The translations under genes and the position numbers were made by a program. The notes beneath the pieces were generated by a model. It saw nothing but the letters and a program-made list of their open reading frames with translations, did not search any database and was not told the origin of the DNA. From Pseudolabrys sp. (GTDB lineage Bacteria > Pseudomonadota > Alphaproteobacteria > Rhizobiales > Xanthobacteraceae), in contig JADGGK010000018.1 of the NCBI GenBank assembly GCA_019689975.1, forward strand, positions 1 through 44,086: DNA of 44,086 nt, in the 5' to 3' direction. This document shows, one piece after another, positions 16,005-25,508 of this stretch (its first letter is position 1; every line of letters starts with the position of its first letter).

Positions 16005-18146
16005 ATGGAACGCTCATTTAAAAAGGAAGTGCAGGCGCTGCGGCTTGGAAATGGCGATACTTTTCGCGGCGAAGGCATCCTTGCCGTCACCAAGGCATTG
16101 CTGCAGTCCGGCGTTTCGTACGTCGGCGGCTATCAAGGCGCACCGGTATCGCACCTGCTCGATGTTCTAGTCGATGCCGAAGACATCCTGCGCGAGCTTG
16201 GCGTACATCTCGAGACCTGCACGAATGAAGCTTCGGCCGCCGCCATGCTCGGAGCCTCGATCAACTACCCCTTGCGCGGCGCGGTTACGTGGAAGTCGAT
16301 TGTCGGCACCAACGTCGCGGCCGACGCGCTTTCCAATCTTGCGTCGCCCGGTGTCGTCGGTGGCGCCATGATCATCCTTGGAGAGGATTATGGGGAAGGC
16401 GCCAGCGTCATACAGGAGCGCTCGTACGCCTACGCGCTCAAATCGACGATCTGGCTGCTCGATCCGCGCCCTGACCTGCCTTCGATCGTGCGCACCGTCG
16501 AGAAGGGGTTTGAGCTTTCCGAGGCCAGCCACACGCCGGTGATGCTCGAATTGCGCATTCGCGCCTGCCATGTAACCGGCGAATTTCCCGCCAAGGACAA
16601 TCGCAGGGCGCAATATTCGGGCGTCAGCCGCATTCCTGGCCCGGTGCGTTTTGAATACGGTCGACTCGCACACCCGCCGGTTACTTTCCTGCAGGAAAGG
16701 CTGAAGACCGAGGAGCGCCTACCCGCCGCGTGCGCTTTCATTCGCGATCACCGGCTTAACGAATTCATCGACGGTGACGTGCGGGAAATCGGCATCATCG
16801 TCATGGGCGGGCTCACCAACAGCGTGCTGCGCGCTCTCGAGCGCCTCGGGCTTGCCGACATCTTTGGCGTATCGCGCATTCCAATACTCGTGCTCAATGT
16901 CGTATATCCATTGGTGCCGGAAGAAATTCGCGCTTTCTGTACCGGCAAGCGCGCCGTTCTCGTGGTCGAGGAAGGCTATCCCGACTACATCGAACAGACG
17001 GTCAATGTCGAGTTGCGTCGCGCCGGACTCTCGACCAGGGTTTATGGCAAAGGCCCGCTGCCCAAGACCGGCGAATATACGTCGGAGGTGTTGTTGCACG
17101 GGCTCGCCGCGTATTTGCAGACCACGCGACCGACCGGGGTTGACATTGACGCCATTGCCGCGAAAGCGCGCGCCGTCACCGCCCGCAAAACCGACGTCTC
17201 CGCCGCGCTCGGCGGGTTGCCGCCGCGGCCACCGACGTTCTGTACGGGTTGCCCCGAGCGGCCGGTTTTTTCCGCGCTGAAGCTGATGCAGCGCGAGGTG
17301 GGTCCCACACACATCAGCGCCGACATCGGTTGCCATTCATTTGCAACCTTCGCTCCGTTTTCAATGGGCAATTCCATTCTTGGCTATGGGATGTCTCTCG
17401 CGAGTGCGGCTGCCGTCGGCCCCAACATGGACAGGCGTCCCATCGCCGTGATGGGGGACGGCGGATTCTGGCATAACGGGCTGATCACCGGCGTCGCATC
17501 GAGCTTGTTCAACAAGGGCGACGGAATACTCGTCATTATGCAGAACGGCTACGCATCCGCGACCGGCCAGCAGTACATACCGTCGAGCGCCGCGGGCGGC
17601 GACAGCCGCGCGCCTGGCATGAGCATCGAACAGACGCTGCGCGCCATGGGGGTGAAATGGCTGCGTACGGTACGCAGCTACAGCGTGGCCAGAATGGCGG
17701 CCGCATTGAAGGCGGCCATGAAAACAGCCGAACGCGGCCTAAAAGTGATCATCGCCGATGGCGAATGCCAACTGGCGCGGCAACGGCGTGTGCGCGCGGA
17801 AGAACTAGAAAAATTGAAACGCGGCGAGCGCGTGAAGCGCGTGCGCTACGGGATCGACGATGACATTTGCACGGGCGACCATTCCTGCATCCGTCTTTCG
17901 GGCTGTCCGTCATTGACGGTAAAGCCTTCGCCTGATCCTTTGCGCACGGACCCGGTGGCGACGGTGGTCGATAGCTGTGTCGGCTGCGGCCTGTGCGGCG
18001 AGGTCGCGCATGCCGCCGTCTTGTGTCCGTCCTTCTATCGAGCCGAGGTGGTGCGCAATCCGCATTGGACCGATCGTGCAATCTTCCACATACGGCAGCG
18101 GGTGATCGGTTGGCTTGGCGGTTACAACGTTAAGGCGGCGGCATGA
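16005..18146 (+). CDS. iorA: Indolepyruvate:ferredoxin oxidoreductase-like alpha subunit
   Basis: This 713-residue ThDP and iron-sulfur protein belongs to the arylpyruvate:acceptor oxidoreductases, which convert a 2-oxo acid and CoA to acyl-CoA and CO2. An N-terminal pyruvate-oxidoreductase-type domain covers about 15-190. The ThDP-binding half holds FCTGCPERPVF (near 412) and MGDGGFWHNGL...IMQNGYASATG (near 485). Two C-terminal cluster regions follow. The second, CVGCGLCGEVAHAAVLCP (near 658), is a normal 4Fe-4S motif. The first, CTGDHSCIRLSGCP (near 622), lacks the CxxCxxC core. The gene is joined to iorB without a gap. The 2-oxo acid substrate and electron acceptor are not known, and no ferredoxin gene is near. 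Confidence 0.88.
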   Translation: MERSFKKEVQALRLGNGDTFRGEGILAVTKALLQSGVSYVGGYQGAPVSHLLDVLVDAEDILRELGVHLETCTNEASAAAMLGASINYPLRGAVTWKSIVGTNVAADALSNLASPGVVGGAMIILGEDYGEGASVIQERSYAYALKSTIWLLDPRPDLPSIVRTVEKGFELSEASHTPVMLELRIRACHVTGEFPAKDNRRAQYSGVSRIPGPVRFEYGRLAHPPVTFLQERLKTEERLPAACAFIRDHRLNEFIDGDVREIGIIVMGGLTNSVLRALERLGLADIFGVSRIPILVLNVVYPLVPEEIRAFCTGKRAVLVVEEGYPDYIEQTVNVELRRAGLSTRVYGKGPLPKTGEYTSEVLLHGLAAYLQTTRPTGVDIDAIAAKARAVTARKTDVSAALGGLPPRPPTFCTGCPERPVFSALKLMQREVGPTHISADIGCHSFATFAPFSMGNSILGYGMSLASAAAVGPNMDRRPIAVMGDGGFWHNGLITGVASSLFNKGDGILVIMQNGYASATGQQYIPSSAAGGDSRAPGMSIEQTLRAMGVKWLRTVRSYSVARMAAALKAAMKTAERGLKVIIADGECQLARQRRVRAEELEKLKRGERVKRVRYGIDDDICTGDHSCIRLSGCPSLTVKPSPDPLRTDPVATVVDSCVGCGLCGEVAHAAVLCPSFYRAEVVRNPHWTDRAIFHIRQRVIGWLGGYNVKAAA

Positions 18147-19679
18147 ATGGATAATCTGCGTCCCATCAATTTGCTGATTGCGGCGCTGGGCGGCGAGGGC
18201 GGCGGCGTACTTACCGAATGGATCGTGGCCGCAGCAAGCGAGATGGGTTTTCCGGTACAATCGACCTCGATCCCGGGCGTCGCCCAACGCACCGGAGCGA
18301 CGACCTATTACATTGAAATATTTCCGCAAAAGACAGACCTCCTGGGCGATAAGCGGCCGGTTATGGCGCTCGCACCCGGAATCGGCGATGTCGACATCGT
18401 GATTGCAAGCGAATTGCTGGAGGCTGGCCGCGTCATAACGAATGGATTCGTCACGCCTGATCGTACCGTGATGATCGCCTCGACCAGTCGCCTCTATACC
18501 ATGGACGAGAAGATCGCCATGGGTGACGGCCGCTTCGACCAGGAAAAGCTCATCGAGGCCGTCAGACGGAACGCGAAAGAAGCGTTCCTCGTCGACATGG
18601 ACACCTTGACGCGGCGCTCGGGCTCGATGCCCAGCGCCGTCATGTTGGGTTTGATTGCCGGCTGCGGCCGATTACCTATCACCGCAGAACGATTCGAGTC
18701 GGTGATCCGCGCCGACGGAAAGGCAACTGACGCGAATCTTCGCGGTTTCCGCGCAGGGCTCGAGGCCGTGCAGGCAAGGCGTGAATGGACGGGCGAACCG
18801 ACGCCCAAGAAGTTCGCCCCCAAGACGTCGGAACTCGTCGAACACGAGGTTACTTACACGTTGCCATTGGTCGCGCAGGAAATTGCCATAGAAGGCGTGC
18901 GGCGATTGATCGCTTACCAGGGCGTGGGCTACGCGCAGCTTTATCTGAGCCGCTTGCGTGCGATTAACGACGTGGATCAGACCGTTGGCGGTCAGGGCAA
19001 ACTGGTATGCGACGTTGCGCGTCAGCTCGCCGTCCGTATGTCCTTTGAGGACGTCGTGCGCGTCGCCGAGGTCAAAATATCTCGGGAACGTCTTCGGCGT
19101 ATTGCGCAAGACGAATTACGTGCAAATGGCGAGCCGTTTTCCGTCCACGATTTTCTCAAGCCGGGAATCGAAGAATTGACTCAGCTCTTACCGCCTATCA
19201 TTGCTCGGCCGATCCTATGGTTGGCCGAGCGATGGGAGTGGTTCGGGCGCATTCATTTCGGAATGAAGATCAACGTCACGTCCATCAGCGGCTACCTCCG
19301 ATTTCTTGTTCTGGCCAAGCTCAAATGGTTACGACCATACGGAATTCGTTATCAGCAGGAACAGGAACAGATCGAAAGCTGGCTCGATCTCGTCAAAAAG
19401 GCTGCATTGATATCGATTGACTTCGCCCACGAGGTCATCGAGTGTGCGCGCCTCATCAAGGGATATGGCGACACGCATGCGCGTGGGCTTGCGAACTATC
19501 GGCTGATAGAAACGCGCGTCATTCGGCCGGCCCTCGCCGGCGGCCTGCCGCCCGCGAAGGCCGCTGACGCCGTTGCCAGTGCGCGCACCGCGGCGCTCAA
19601 GGATCCGGAAGGTGAAAGTCTCGCCAAGTGCCTCGCCGAGATCGACGCGCGCGTCCCACTTCCCGCCGCGGCGGAATAA
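18147..19679 (+). CDS. iorB: Indolepyruvate oxidoreductase beta subunit with C-terminal extra domain
   Basis: This 510-residue protein starts on the base after the iorA stop. Residues 1-190 are the pyruvate oxidoreductase gamma-type domain of IorB (LLIAALGGEGGGVLTEWI, STSIPGVAQRTGATTYYIE). Classical IorB of archaea ends there, at about 200 residues. Here some 300 more residues follow, largely helical, with RLIAYQGVGYAQLYLSRL and a tail rich in Ala, of the type annotated as DUF6537 in proteobacterial relatives. The function of this extra domain is not known to me; a role in contacts with the electron acceptor is only a guess. With IorA it forms the oxidoreductase. Confidence 0.85.
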   Translation: MDNLRPINLLIAALGGEGGGVLTEWIVAAASEMGFPVQSTSIPGVAQRTGATTYYIEIFPQKTDLLGDKRPVMALAPGIGDVDIVIASELLEAGRVITNGFVTPDRTVMIASTSRLYTMDEKIAMGDGRFDQEKLIEAVRRNAKEAFLVDMDTLTRRSGSMPSAVMLGLIAGCGRLPITAERFESVIRADGKATDANLRGFRAGLEAVQARREWTGEPTPKKFAPKTSELVEHEVTYTLPLVAQEIAIEGVRRLIAYQGVGYAQLYLSRLRAINDVDQTVGGQGKLVCDVARQLAVRMSFEDVVRVAEVKISRERLRRIAQDELRANGEPFSVHDFLKPGIEELTQLLPPIIARPILWLAERWEWFGRIHFGMKINVTSISGYLRFLVLAKLKWLRPYGIRYQQEQEQIESWLDLVKKAALISIDFAHEVIECARLIKGYGDTHARGLANYRLIETRVIRPALAGGLPPAKAADAVASARTAALKDPEGESLAKCLAEIDARVPLPAAAE

Positions 19680-19889
19680 CGCGTGGTCGTCAGCGATGGT
19701 CACGAGGACGCAAATCGGAAATATGGATCCTACCGTTTGACCCAGCTACTTTCCGTGCATGCCGGTCTTGCTCGCGGCTCCGAGAAAAGCTGATATGTTT
19801 GCAATGGCGGTGTTGGCCGCTCACGGATGAGAGACCGAACCGTGAACGGCGGAAGGAGCCGCAAGACGCGGGTTTCAGGAGTGGCGTCC

Positions 19890-21596
19890 ATGGCGGTGAC
19901 ACCGGGCGGGCGGGAACGGCTGCCGATCGCCGCAGAAGCCTTTCTGCGTGCGCTCGCCGAGCATGGCGTCGACTATTTCTTCTGCAATCCAGGCACCGAT
20001 TTTCCTCCGATCGTGGAAGCCTTCAGCCGCGCGAGAAAGACAAATGCCAGGGTACCCAGGCCAATCCTGGTGCCGCACGAAAATCTCGCCGTCGGAATGG
20101 CGCATGGCGCCTATCTCGTGACCGGCCGTGTCCAAGCGGTCATGGTTCACGTTAATGTCGGCACCGGCAACACGCTCAATAACCTCACCAACCTTTCCCG
20201 TGACCGCGCGCCGCTTATCCTTGCGGCGGGACGGACGCCGATTACGGAAAAGGGTAATTTCGGATCGCGCACGCGACCGATCCATTGGGCTCAGGAAATG
20301 TTCGATCAGGCCGGCATGGTGCGCGAGATGGTGAAATGGGATTATGAGCTGCGCCAACCGAACCAGGTAACTGATATGGTTGCGAGGGCCGTCGAAGTCG
20401 CCATGGCGCACCCGCGCGGACCCGTCTATCTCGTTCTGCCGCGTGAGCCGCTGGCGGCGACGTTGGCCGAGCCGATGGGCCCGGTCAAGCCGCGGCAGCA
20501 AGCCGCACGCGTTTGTCCTGATCCACGAACGATCGCTACGCTTGCTGATTGGATCGCCACGGCCGAACGTCCATTGATCATCACCGCCGCCCTGCCCGAG
20601 GAGGCCGTTTCGGTATTGGAACACCTTGCAGAACGCTGCGCCATTCCGGTCGTTGCACACAACCCGCGCACGGTGTGCCTGCCTTCGAGCCACTCCATGC
20701 ATTTCGGCTTCGAACCCGGCGCCCTGCTTGCCGAATGCGATTTGGTCATCGTCCTTGAATCGGACGTGCCATGGATTCCACATTTGCAACAGCCGCCAGC
20801 GGGCGCACGGGTTGCCCACATCGGCGAGGATCCCTTTTTTGTGCGCTATCCGATGCGTTCGTTTCCGGGCGATCTCGTGATCCAATGCGGCGCGACCGAA
20901 GCTCTGACAACGCTCATCGACTCGGTCGAGCCGCGCATCCAGGTCGCCGCCGCGCGGATTGCGGCTCGGCGCGCGAGACTCACCGAGCGCATGCGCAATC
21001 GACGCTCTCAACTTACCAAGGATTCGACCCCAGGCGGAACTATTTCGCCGGAATATCTGTCGCGCCTTATCGGCGAAACGATCGGCGAGGACGCCATTAT
21101 CTTCAACGAATATCCCTTACGCGCCGACCACTGCCCGCGCGAGAAACCCGGCACCTTCTTCTCGCTCGGGCCAGCGGGAGGACTCGGGTGGGGTTTCGGC
21201 GCCGCGCTGGGCGCAAAGCTTGCCAAGCCGGATGCTTTTATCGTCGCAACCCTGGGCGACGGGGCCTATATTTTCGCCAATCCGCTCGCCGGTCACTGGG
21301 TATCGACTGCGCATCAGCTTCCCATTCTCATCGTGATTTTCAACAATGGTCGTTACGGCGCCGTGCGGCGGGCGACGCTTTCCATGTTCAAGGATGGTGC
21401 GGCCGGCGAAGCGGATGGCCGTCTACTGGCCGACCTCGATCCCGCTCCGCCTTATGACGCTATCGCGGCGGCTCAGGGTGTGCATGCCGAGCGGGTCGAG
21501 AAGCCCACCGACCTCCCGACCGCGCTGGCGCGCGCGCGCGACGTCGTCGTGAATGAACGACGACAAGCGCTGCTCAATGTCATTACGCCATACTGA
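19890..21596 (+). CDS. ThDP-dependent acetolactate synthase/decarboxylase-like enzyme
   Basis: This 568-residue enzyme has the three-domain layout of the acetolactate synthase/benzoylformate decarboxylase superfamily. Glu64 in VPHENLAVGMAHG is the ThDP-activating Glu. The ThDP-Mg motif starts at LGDGAYIFANPLA (near 455) and ends in IVIFNNGRYG. It is unlikely to be the anabolic acetolactate synthase, since the operon has no small subunit and is catabolic. Decarboxylation or carboligation of a 2-oxo acid is the likely chemistry. The ATG at 19890 has AGGAG 8 nt upstream. A 210-bp gap after iorB may hold a promoter, though none was recognised with confidence. The amidohydrolase follows after 34 bp. 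Confidence 0.84.
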   Translation: MAVTPGGRERLPIAAEAFLRALAEHGVDYFFCNPGTDFPPIVEAFSRARKTNARVPRPILVPHENLAVGMAHGAYLVTGRVQAVMVHVNVGTGNTLNNLTNLSRDRAPLILAAGRTPITEKGNFGSRTRPIHWAQEMFDQAGMVREMVKWDYELRQPNQVTDMVARAVEVAMAHPRGPVYLVLPREPLAATLAEPMGPVKPRQQAARVCPDPRTIATLADWIATAERPLIITAALPEEAVSVLEHLAERCAIPVVAHNPRTVCLPSSHSMHFGFEPGALLAECDLVIVLESDVPWIPHLQQPPAGARVAHIGEDPFFVRYPMRSFPGDLVIQCGATEALTTLIDSVEPRIQVAAARIAARRARLTERMRNRRSQLTKDSTPGGTISPEYLSRLIGETIGEDAIIFNEYPLRADHCPREKPGTFFSLGPAGGLGWGFGAALGAKLAKPDAFIVATLGDGAYIFANPLAGHWVSTAHQLPILIVIFNNGRYGAVRRATLSMFKDGAAGEADGRLLADLDPAPPYDAIAAAQGVHAERVEKPTDLPTALARARDVVVNERRQALLNVITPY

Positions 21597-21630
21597 GGCG
21601 AGCATCGTACAATCCAACAAGGAGGACTGC

Positions 21631-22647
21631 ATGCGTATCGACGCCTACACCCATTTCATTCCGGAAAAATTCTTCAACAAGATCGTCGAGAGCGGTCATG
21701 CCGATATCGGCCGGCGCGTTCGTGAAATTCCCTGCATTCATGATCTCGATATTCGCCGCAAAATCGTTGACGGATTTCCTGACTATGCGCAAATCCTTTC
21801 GTATCCACAGCCGCCGCTCGAAGTAATGACCAAGGGTGACGGCGTGGCGGCCAATGAACATGCCAAGCTCATTAATGACGGATTTGCCGAAATTGTTGAA
21901 AAGAATCGTGCTCATTTTCCGGGCTGGGTTGCACAGGTCTCGCTGATCGCGCCCGATGCCGGCGCAGGCGAAGCCGAGCGTGCAATCAAGATGGGCGCGC
22001 TCGGGGTGCAGATCTTCACCAATGTTGCGGGGAAACCCCTCGATGCCCCGGAATTCGAGCCGTTCTTCGCTTGCATGAACAGGCTCGGAAAACCCATCTG
22101 GATGCATCCGGCGCGCGCGGCCAATTTCCCCGATTACCTTTCCGAGAAGAAGTCGAAATATGAAATCTGGTGGGCATTCGGATGGTCCTACGAGACGGCG
22201 GCCGCAATGGCGCGGCTCGTCTTCTCTGGAATCATGGACAGATATCCAAATCTGAAGATCATTACCCACCACTTCGGTGGCATCGTGCCGATGCTCGAAG
22301 GCCGCATCGGTCCGGGCTGGGATCAGCTCGGAGCACGAACGTCGGATGAGGATCTGAGCGCCATCCTCAAGCGACTGCGAAAGCGCCCGCTCGATTATTT
22401 CAAGCATTCCTTCTACACTGACACCGCCGTATTTGGCGGCGAGCCGGCGACCCATTGCGGTTTCGCCTTCTACGATTTCGATAAGATCGTGTTCGCTTCC
22501 GACTGTCCGTTTGACCCGGAAAAAGGCACGATGTACATCCGCGAGACCCTGCGCATCCTCGATGGTATCAATTTCTCCAAGGAGAGGCAGGAGAAACTGT
22601 TCCACGGCAACCTCGAGGCGATCACGGGCGTCAAGCTATCCCGGTGA
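21631..22647 (+). CDS. Amidohydrolase family protein (ACMSD/Amidohydro_2 type)
   Basis: This 338-residue TIM-barrel protein belongs to the amidohydrolase_2 group, which includes ACMSD and several aromatic-acid decarboxylases as well as hydrolases. Metal-site motifs are visible: [14 protein letters not shown] and FASDCPFD. The first motif is [11 protein letters not shown], where most relatives have DxHxH; the first His is replaced by Tyr6, and His8 is kept. The start has GGAGGA 6-7 nt upstream and follows the ThDP enzyme by 34 bp, so the two are probably one transcript. Decarboxylation of an aromatic or muconate-like acid, or hydrolysis of a ring-cleavage product, are both possible. The substrate cannot be told from the sequence. 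Confidence 0.84.
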   Translation: MRIDAYTHFIPEKFFNKIVESGHADIGRRVREIPCIHDLDIRRKIVDGFPDYAQILSYPQPPLEVMTKGDGVAANEHAKLINDGFAEIVEKNRAHFPGWVAQVSLIAPDAGAGEAERAIKMGALGVQIFTNVAGKPLDAPEFEPFFACMNRLGKPIWMHPARAANFPDYLSEKKSKYEIWWAFGWSYETAAAMARLVFSGIMDRYPNLKIITHHFGGIVPMLEGRIGPGWDQLGARTSDEDLSAILKRLRKRPLDYFKHSFYTDTAVFGGEPATHCGFAFYDFDKIVFASDCPFDPEKGTMYIRETLRILDGINFSKERQEKLFHGNLEAITGVKLSR

Positions 22648-22662
22648 CCCGCTGAAGGCGGG
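22648..22662 (+). terminator. Small hairpin after the amidohydrolase gene
   Basis: CCCGC (22648-22652) pairs with GCGGG (22658-22662) around a TGAAG loop, right after the amidohydrolase stop. There is no U-run, so this is at best a weak terminator at the end of the catabolic region and before mutS. Confidence 0.2.
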
Positions 22663-22771
22663 CCTTCGACCGAGGGCGGCGGGCGGCCGATCAACCTTTT
22701 TCCGCAGGCCGAAGCGGGAGACGGGGTCGTTCGCTTCCGCCTGCCCTCATTGTTGGTGTAGCCTTGCGCTC

Positions 22772-25504
22772 ATGGCGCTGACGCATTTGATCGGTTTCGC
22801 TGAACCTGAGTCGCCTCCGGGCGACGGCGGCGGACGCATCACGCCGATGATGGAGCAATATATTGAGATCAAGGCCGCCAATCCTGACTGCCTTCTGTTT
22901 TATCGAATGGGCGATTTCTATGAGTTGTTCTTCGACGATGCCGAAGTCGCAAGCCGCGCGCTCGGAATTGTCCTTACCAAGCGCGGGAAACACCTCGGCC
23001 GCGATATTCCGATGTGCGGCGTGCCAATCGAGCGCGCCGACGAATATTTGCAACGGTTGATTGCGCTTGGACATCGCGTTGCCGTCTGCGAACAAATCGA
23101 GGATCCGGCCGACGCAAAAAAACGTGGCGCAAAGAGTATCGTCCGGCGTGACGTGGTGCGGCTTGTCACGCCGGGAACGCTAACCGAAGATTCGCTACTG
23201 GATGCCAGGCGCAATAACTATCTGCTCGCTATCGCGCGGATGCAAGCTTCGGCGCCTCCCGATGAGACGCGTTTTGGACTTGCGTGGATTGATATCTCAA
23301 CCGGTGAGTTTCGTGTCTCTGAATGCCGCAGCAGCGGGCTAGGGACGGAACTGGCCCGGCTTGAACCGAGTGAGGTCATCGTTTCGGATTCGCTCTATTC
23401 CGATCCAGAATTTGCCAGGCATCGGCGCGCGCTACGGGCGGTCACGCCGCTGACACGCGATGTGTTCGACGGCGCGACCGCCGAACACAGGTTGGCTTCT
23501 TTTTTTGCCGTCGCCACGACCGAGGCCTTCGGGGTGTTCTCGCGGCTCGAGCTGATCGCGGCGGCCGCCTGCGTGACCTACATCGAACGTACCCAGGTCG
23601 GGAAACGCCCGCTGATTGCGCTGCCCATGCGCGAAAGCGTCGGCACCACCATGAGTATCGACCCGGCCACCCGCGCTAATCTCGAATTGACCCGCACGCT
23701 GGCCGGCGACAGGCGTGGATCCCTGCTCGACGCCATAGATCGCACGGTGACCTCTGCCGGTTCGCGTCTGCTCGCGCAGCGGCTTTCGGCTCCCCTCACG
23801 GATCCGCATGCGATTCGACGCAGACTCGATTCGGTTGCCTGCTTTTTCGAGAATGCCGCCCTGCGAAGCGAAACCCGATCGCGTCTGAAAGCCACGCCGG
23901 ATCTCGCCCGTGCGATGGCACGGCTCACGGTTGGCCGCGGCGGTCCTCGCGACCTTGCCGCGATTCGCGATGGCGTGAACGCCGCAGCGGAGCTTGCGCG
24001 AACGCTGCATGGGCTGCAGCAACCTCCGACCGAAATCGCCGAGGCGATACAAAACTGCGCCAGACCGAGTGGGGCACTGCATGCCGAATTGGCGGCCGCG
24101 CTTGCCGCGAATCCGCCGCTTGTCAAACGCGACGGAGGTTTCGTTCGGAGTGGCTATGATAACTCGCTCGACGAGGCGCGGGCGCTACGAGACGAATCGC
24201 GTCGTGTCATAGCCGCCTTGCAAATGCAATATGCCGAGCAGACCGGTATCAAAACGCTTAAGATCCGGCATAACAACGTGCTCGGCTATTTTGTCGAGGT
24301 CACGGCGCAGCATGGCGAGAAACTGCTGGCGCCGCCATTCAAAGCAACCTTCATCCATCGTCAGACTCTTGCCGGACAGATACGCTTCACCACCGCGGAA
24401 CTCGGCGAGCTTGAGGCAAAGATCGCCAATGCGGCCGAACGCGCATTGCGGCTGGAGCTTGAGATCTTTGAGCGCCTCGTTCAGGCCGTAGTTGCCGAAA
24501 CCGACAATATAAATGCCTGCGCCGATGCGTTGGCGCGGCTGGACGTCGCAACTGCGCTTGCGCAACTCGCGGTAGAACAGGATTATGTTCGGCCGCAGAT
24601 CGACGACGGGCTTGCCTTCGTCGTTGACGGTGGTCGTCATGCCGTCGTCGAGCAAGCGTTGGCACGGGATGGCTCCTCATTCGTTCCCAATCACTGCGAT
24701 CTTTCACCTCCGATGGAGGACAAAAACGGGCGTATCTGGCTGCTGACCGGCCCGAACATGGCAGGCAAGTCGACGTTTCTGCGACAGAACGCGCTGATTG
24801 CAATTCTGGCGCAGATGGGAAGTTTCGTGCCGGCAAGACGTGCCCATCTCGGCGTCATTGATCGACTGTTTTCGCGGGTTGGCGCAGCCGACGATCTTGC
24901 GCGGGGTCGTTCCACCTTCATGGTCGAGATGGTGGAAACTGCGGCGATTCTCAATCAGGCGAGTCCACGTTCATTGGTAATTTTGGATGAAATCGGCCGC
25001 GGCACCGCCACCTTCGACGGGCTGTCTATAGCATGGGCAACGGTCGAGCATCTGCACGAGGTCAACCGTTGTCGCGCGATCTTTGCTACACATTTTCATG
25101 AGTTGACGGCGCTCGCAGCGCGCCTGCCGCGTCTTCACAATGCCACGGTGCGTGTGAAGGAATGGCAAGGTGACGTGGTGTTCCTGCACGAGGTGGTTCC
25201 GGGGGCGGCCGATCGATCTTATGGAATCCAAGTGGCAAAGCTCGCGGGGATGCCGAGGCGTGTCATTGACCGCGCACGAGTTGTGCTCGCTCAGCTTGAG
25301 CGCAAAGATCGCTCGACGCCAAAAGGTTTCGAGGATCTGCCCTTGTTCGCCACACCCATGCAATCCGCGCAGCATCAGCATCCGCTCGATCGGCTGGCCG
25401 CGGCTATCGACGCGATCGACCCCGACGAGCTGTCGCCGCGCGAGGCGATCAATACGCTTTATCGCTTGAAACAGACTTTGGCGCAGACCCGCACCAGCGA
25501 GTGA
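22772..25504 (+). CDS. mutS: DNA mismatch repair protein MutS
   Basis: This 910-residue protein recognises mismatches and starts methyl-independent repair with MutL. The mismatch-reading Phe49-x-Glu51 motif lies in [11 protein letters not shown], the Walker A loop is [12 protein letters not shown] (near 660), and the Walker B and signature region reads [17 protein letters not shown]. Clamp, lever and connector domains fill the middle. The ATG at 22772 starts the normal short N-terminus before [20 protein letters not shown]; an in-frame reading from 22433 would overlap the amidohydrolase. In several Hyphomicrobiales mutS is next to glnD; here three unrelated genes lie between them. Confidence 0.98.
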   Translation: MALTHLIGFAEPESPPGDGGGRITPMMEQYIEIKAANPDCLLFYRMGDFYELFFDDAEVASRALGIVLTKRGKHLGRDIPMCGVPIERADEYLQRLIALGHRVAVCEQIEDPADAKKRGAKSIVRRDVVRLVTPGTLTEDSLLDARRNNYLLAIARMQASAPPDETRFGLAWIDISTGEFRVSECRSSGLGTELARLEPSEVIVSDSLYSDPEFARHRRALRAVTPLTRDVFDGATAEHRLASFFAVATTEAFGVFSRLELIAAAACVTYIERTQVGKRPLIALPMRESVGTTMSIDPATRANLELTRTLAGDRRGSLLDAIDRTVTSAGSRLLAQRLSAPLTDPHAIRRRLDSVACFFENAALRSETRSRLKATPDLARAMARLTVGRGGPRDLAAIRDGVNAAAELARTLHGLQQPPTEIAEAIQNCARPSGALHAELAAALAANPPLVKRDGGFVRSGYDNSLDEARALRDESRRVIAALQMQYAEQTGIKTLKIRHNNVLGYFVEVTAQHGEKLLAPPFKATFIHRQTLAGQIRFTTAELGELEAKIANAAERALRLELEIFERLVQAVVAETDNINACADALARLDVATALAQLAVEQDYVRPQIDDGLAFVVDGGRHAVVEQALARDGSSFVPNHCDLSPPMEDKNGRIWLLTGPNMAGKSTFLRQNALIAILAQMGSFVPARRAHLGVIDRLFSRVGAADDLARGRSTFMVEMVETAAILNQASPRSLVILDEIGRGTATFDGLSIAWATVEHLHEVNRCRAIFATHFHELTALAARLPRLHNATVRVKEWQGDVVFLHEVVPGAADRSYGIQVAKLAGMPRRVIDRARVVLAQLERKDRSTPKGFEDLPLFATPMQSAQHQHPLDRLAAAIDAIDPDELSPREAINTLYRLKQTLAQTRTSE

Positions 25505-25508
25505 CGCG

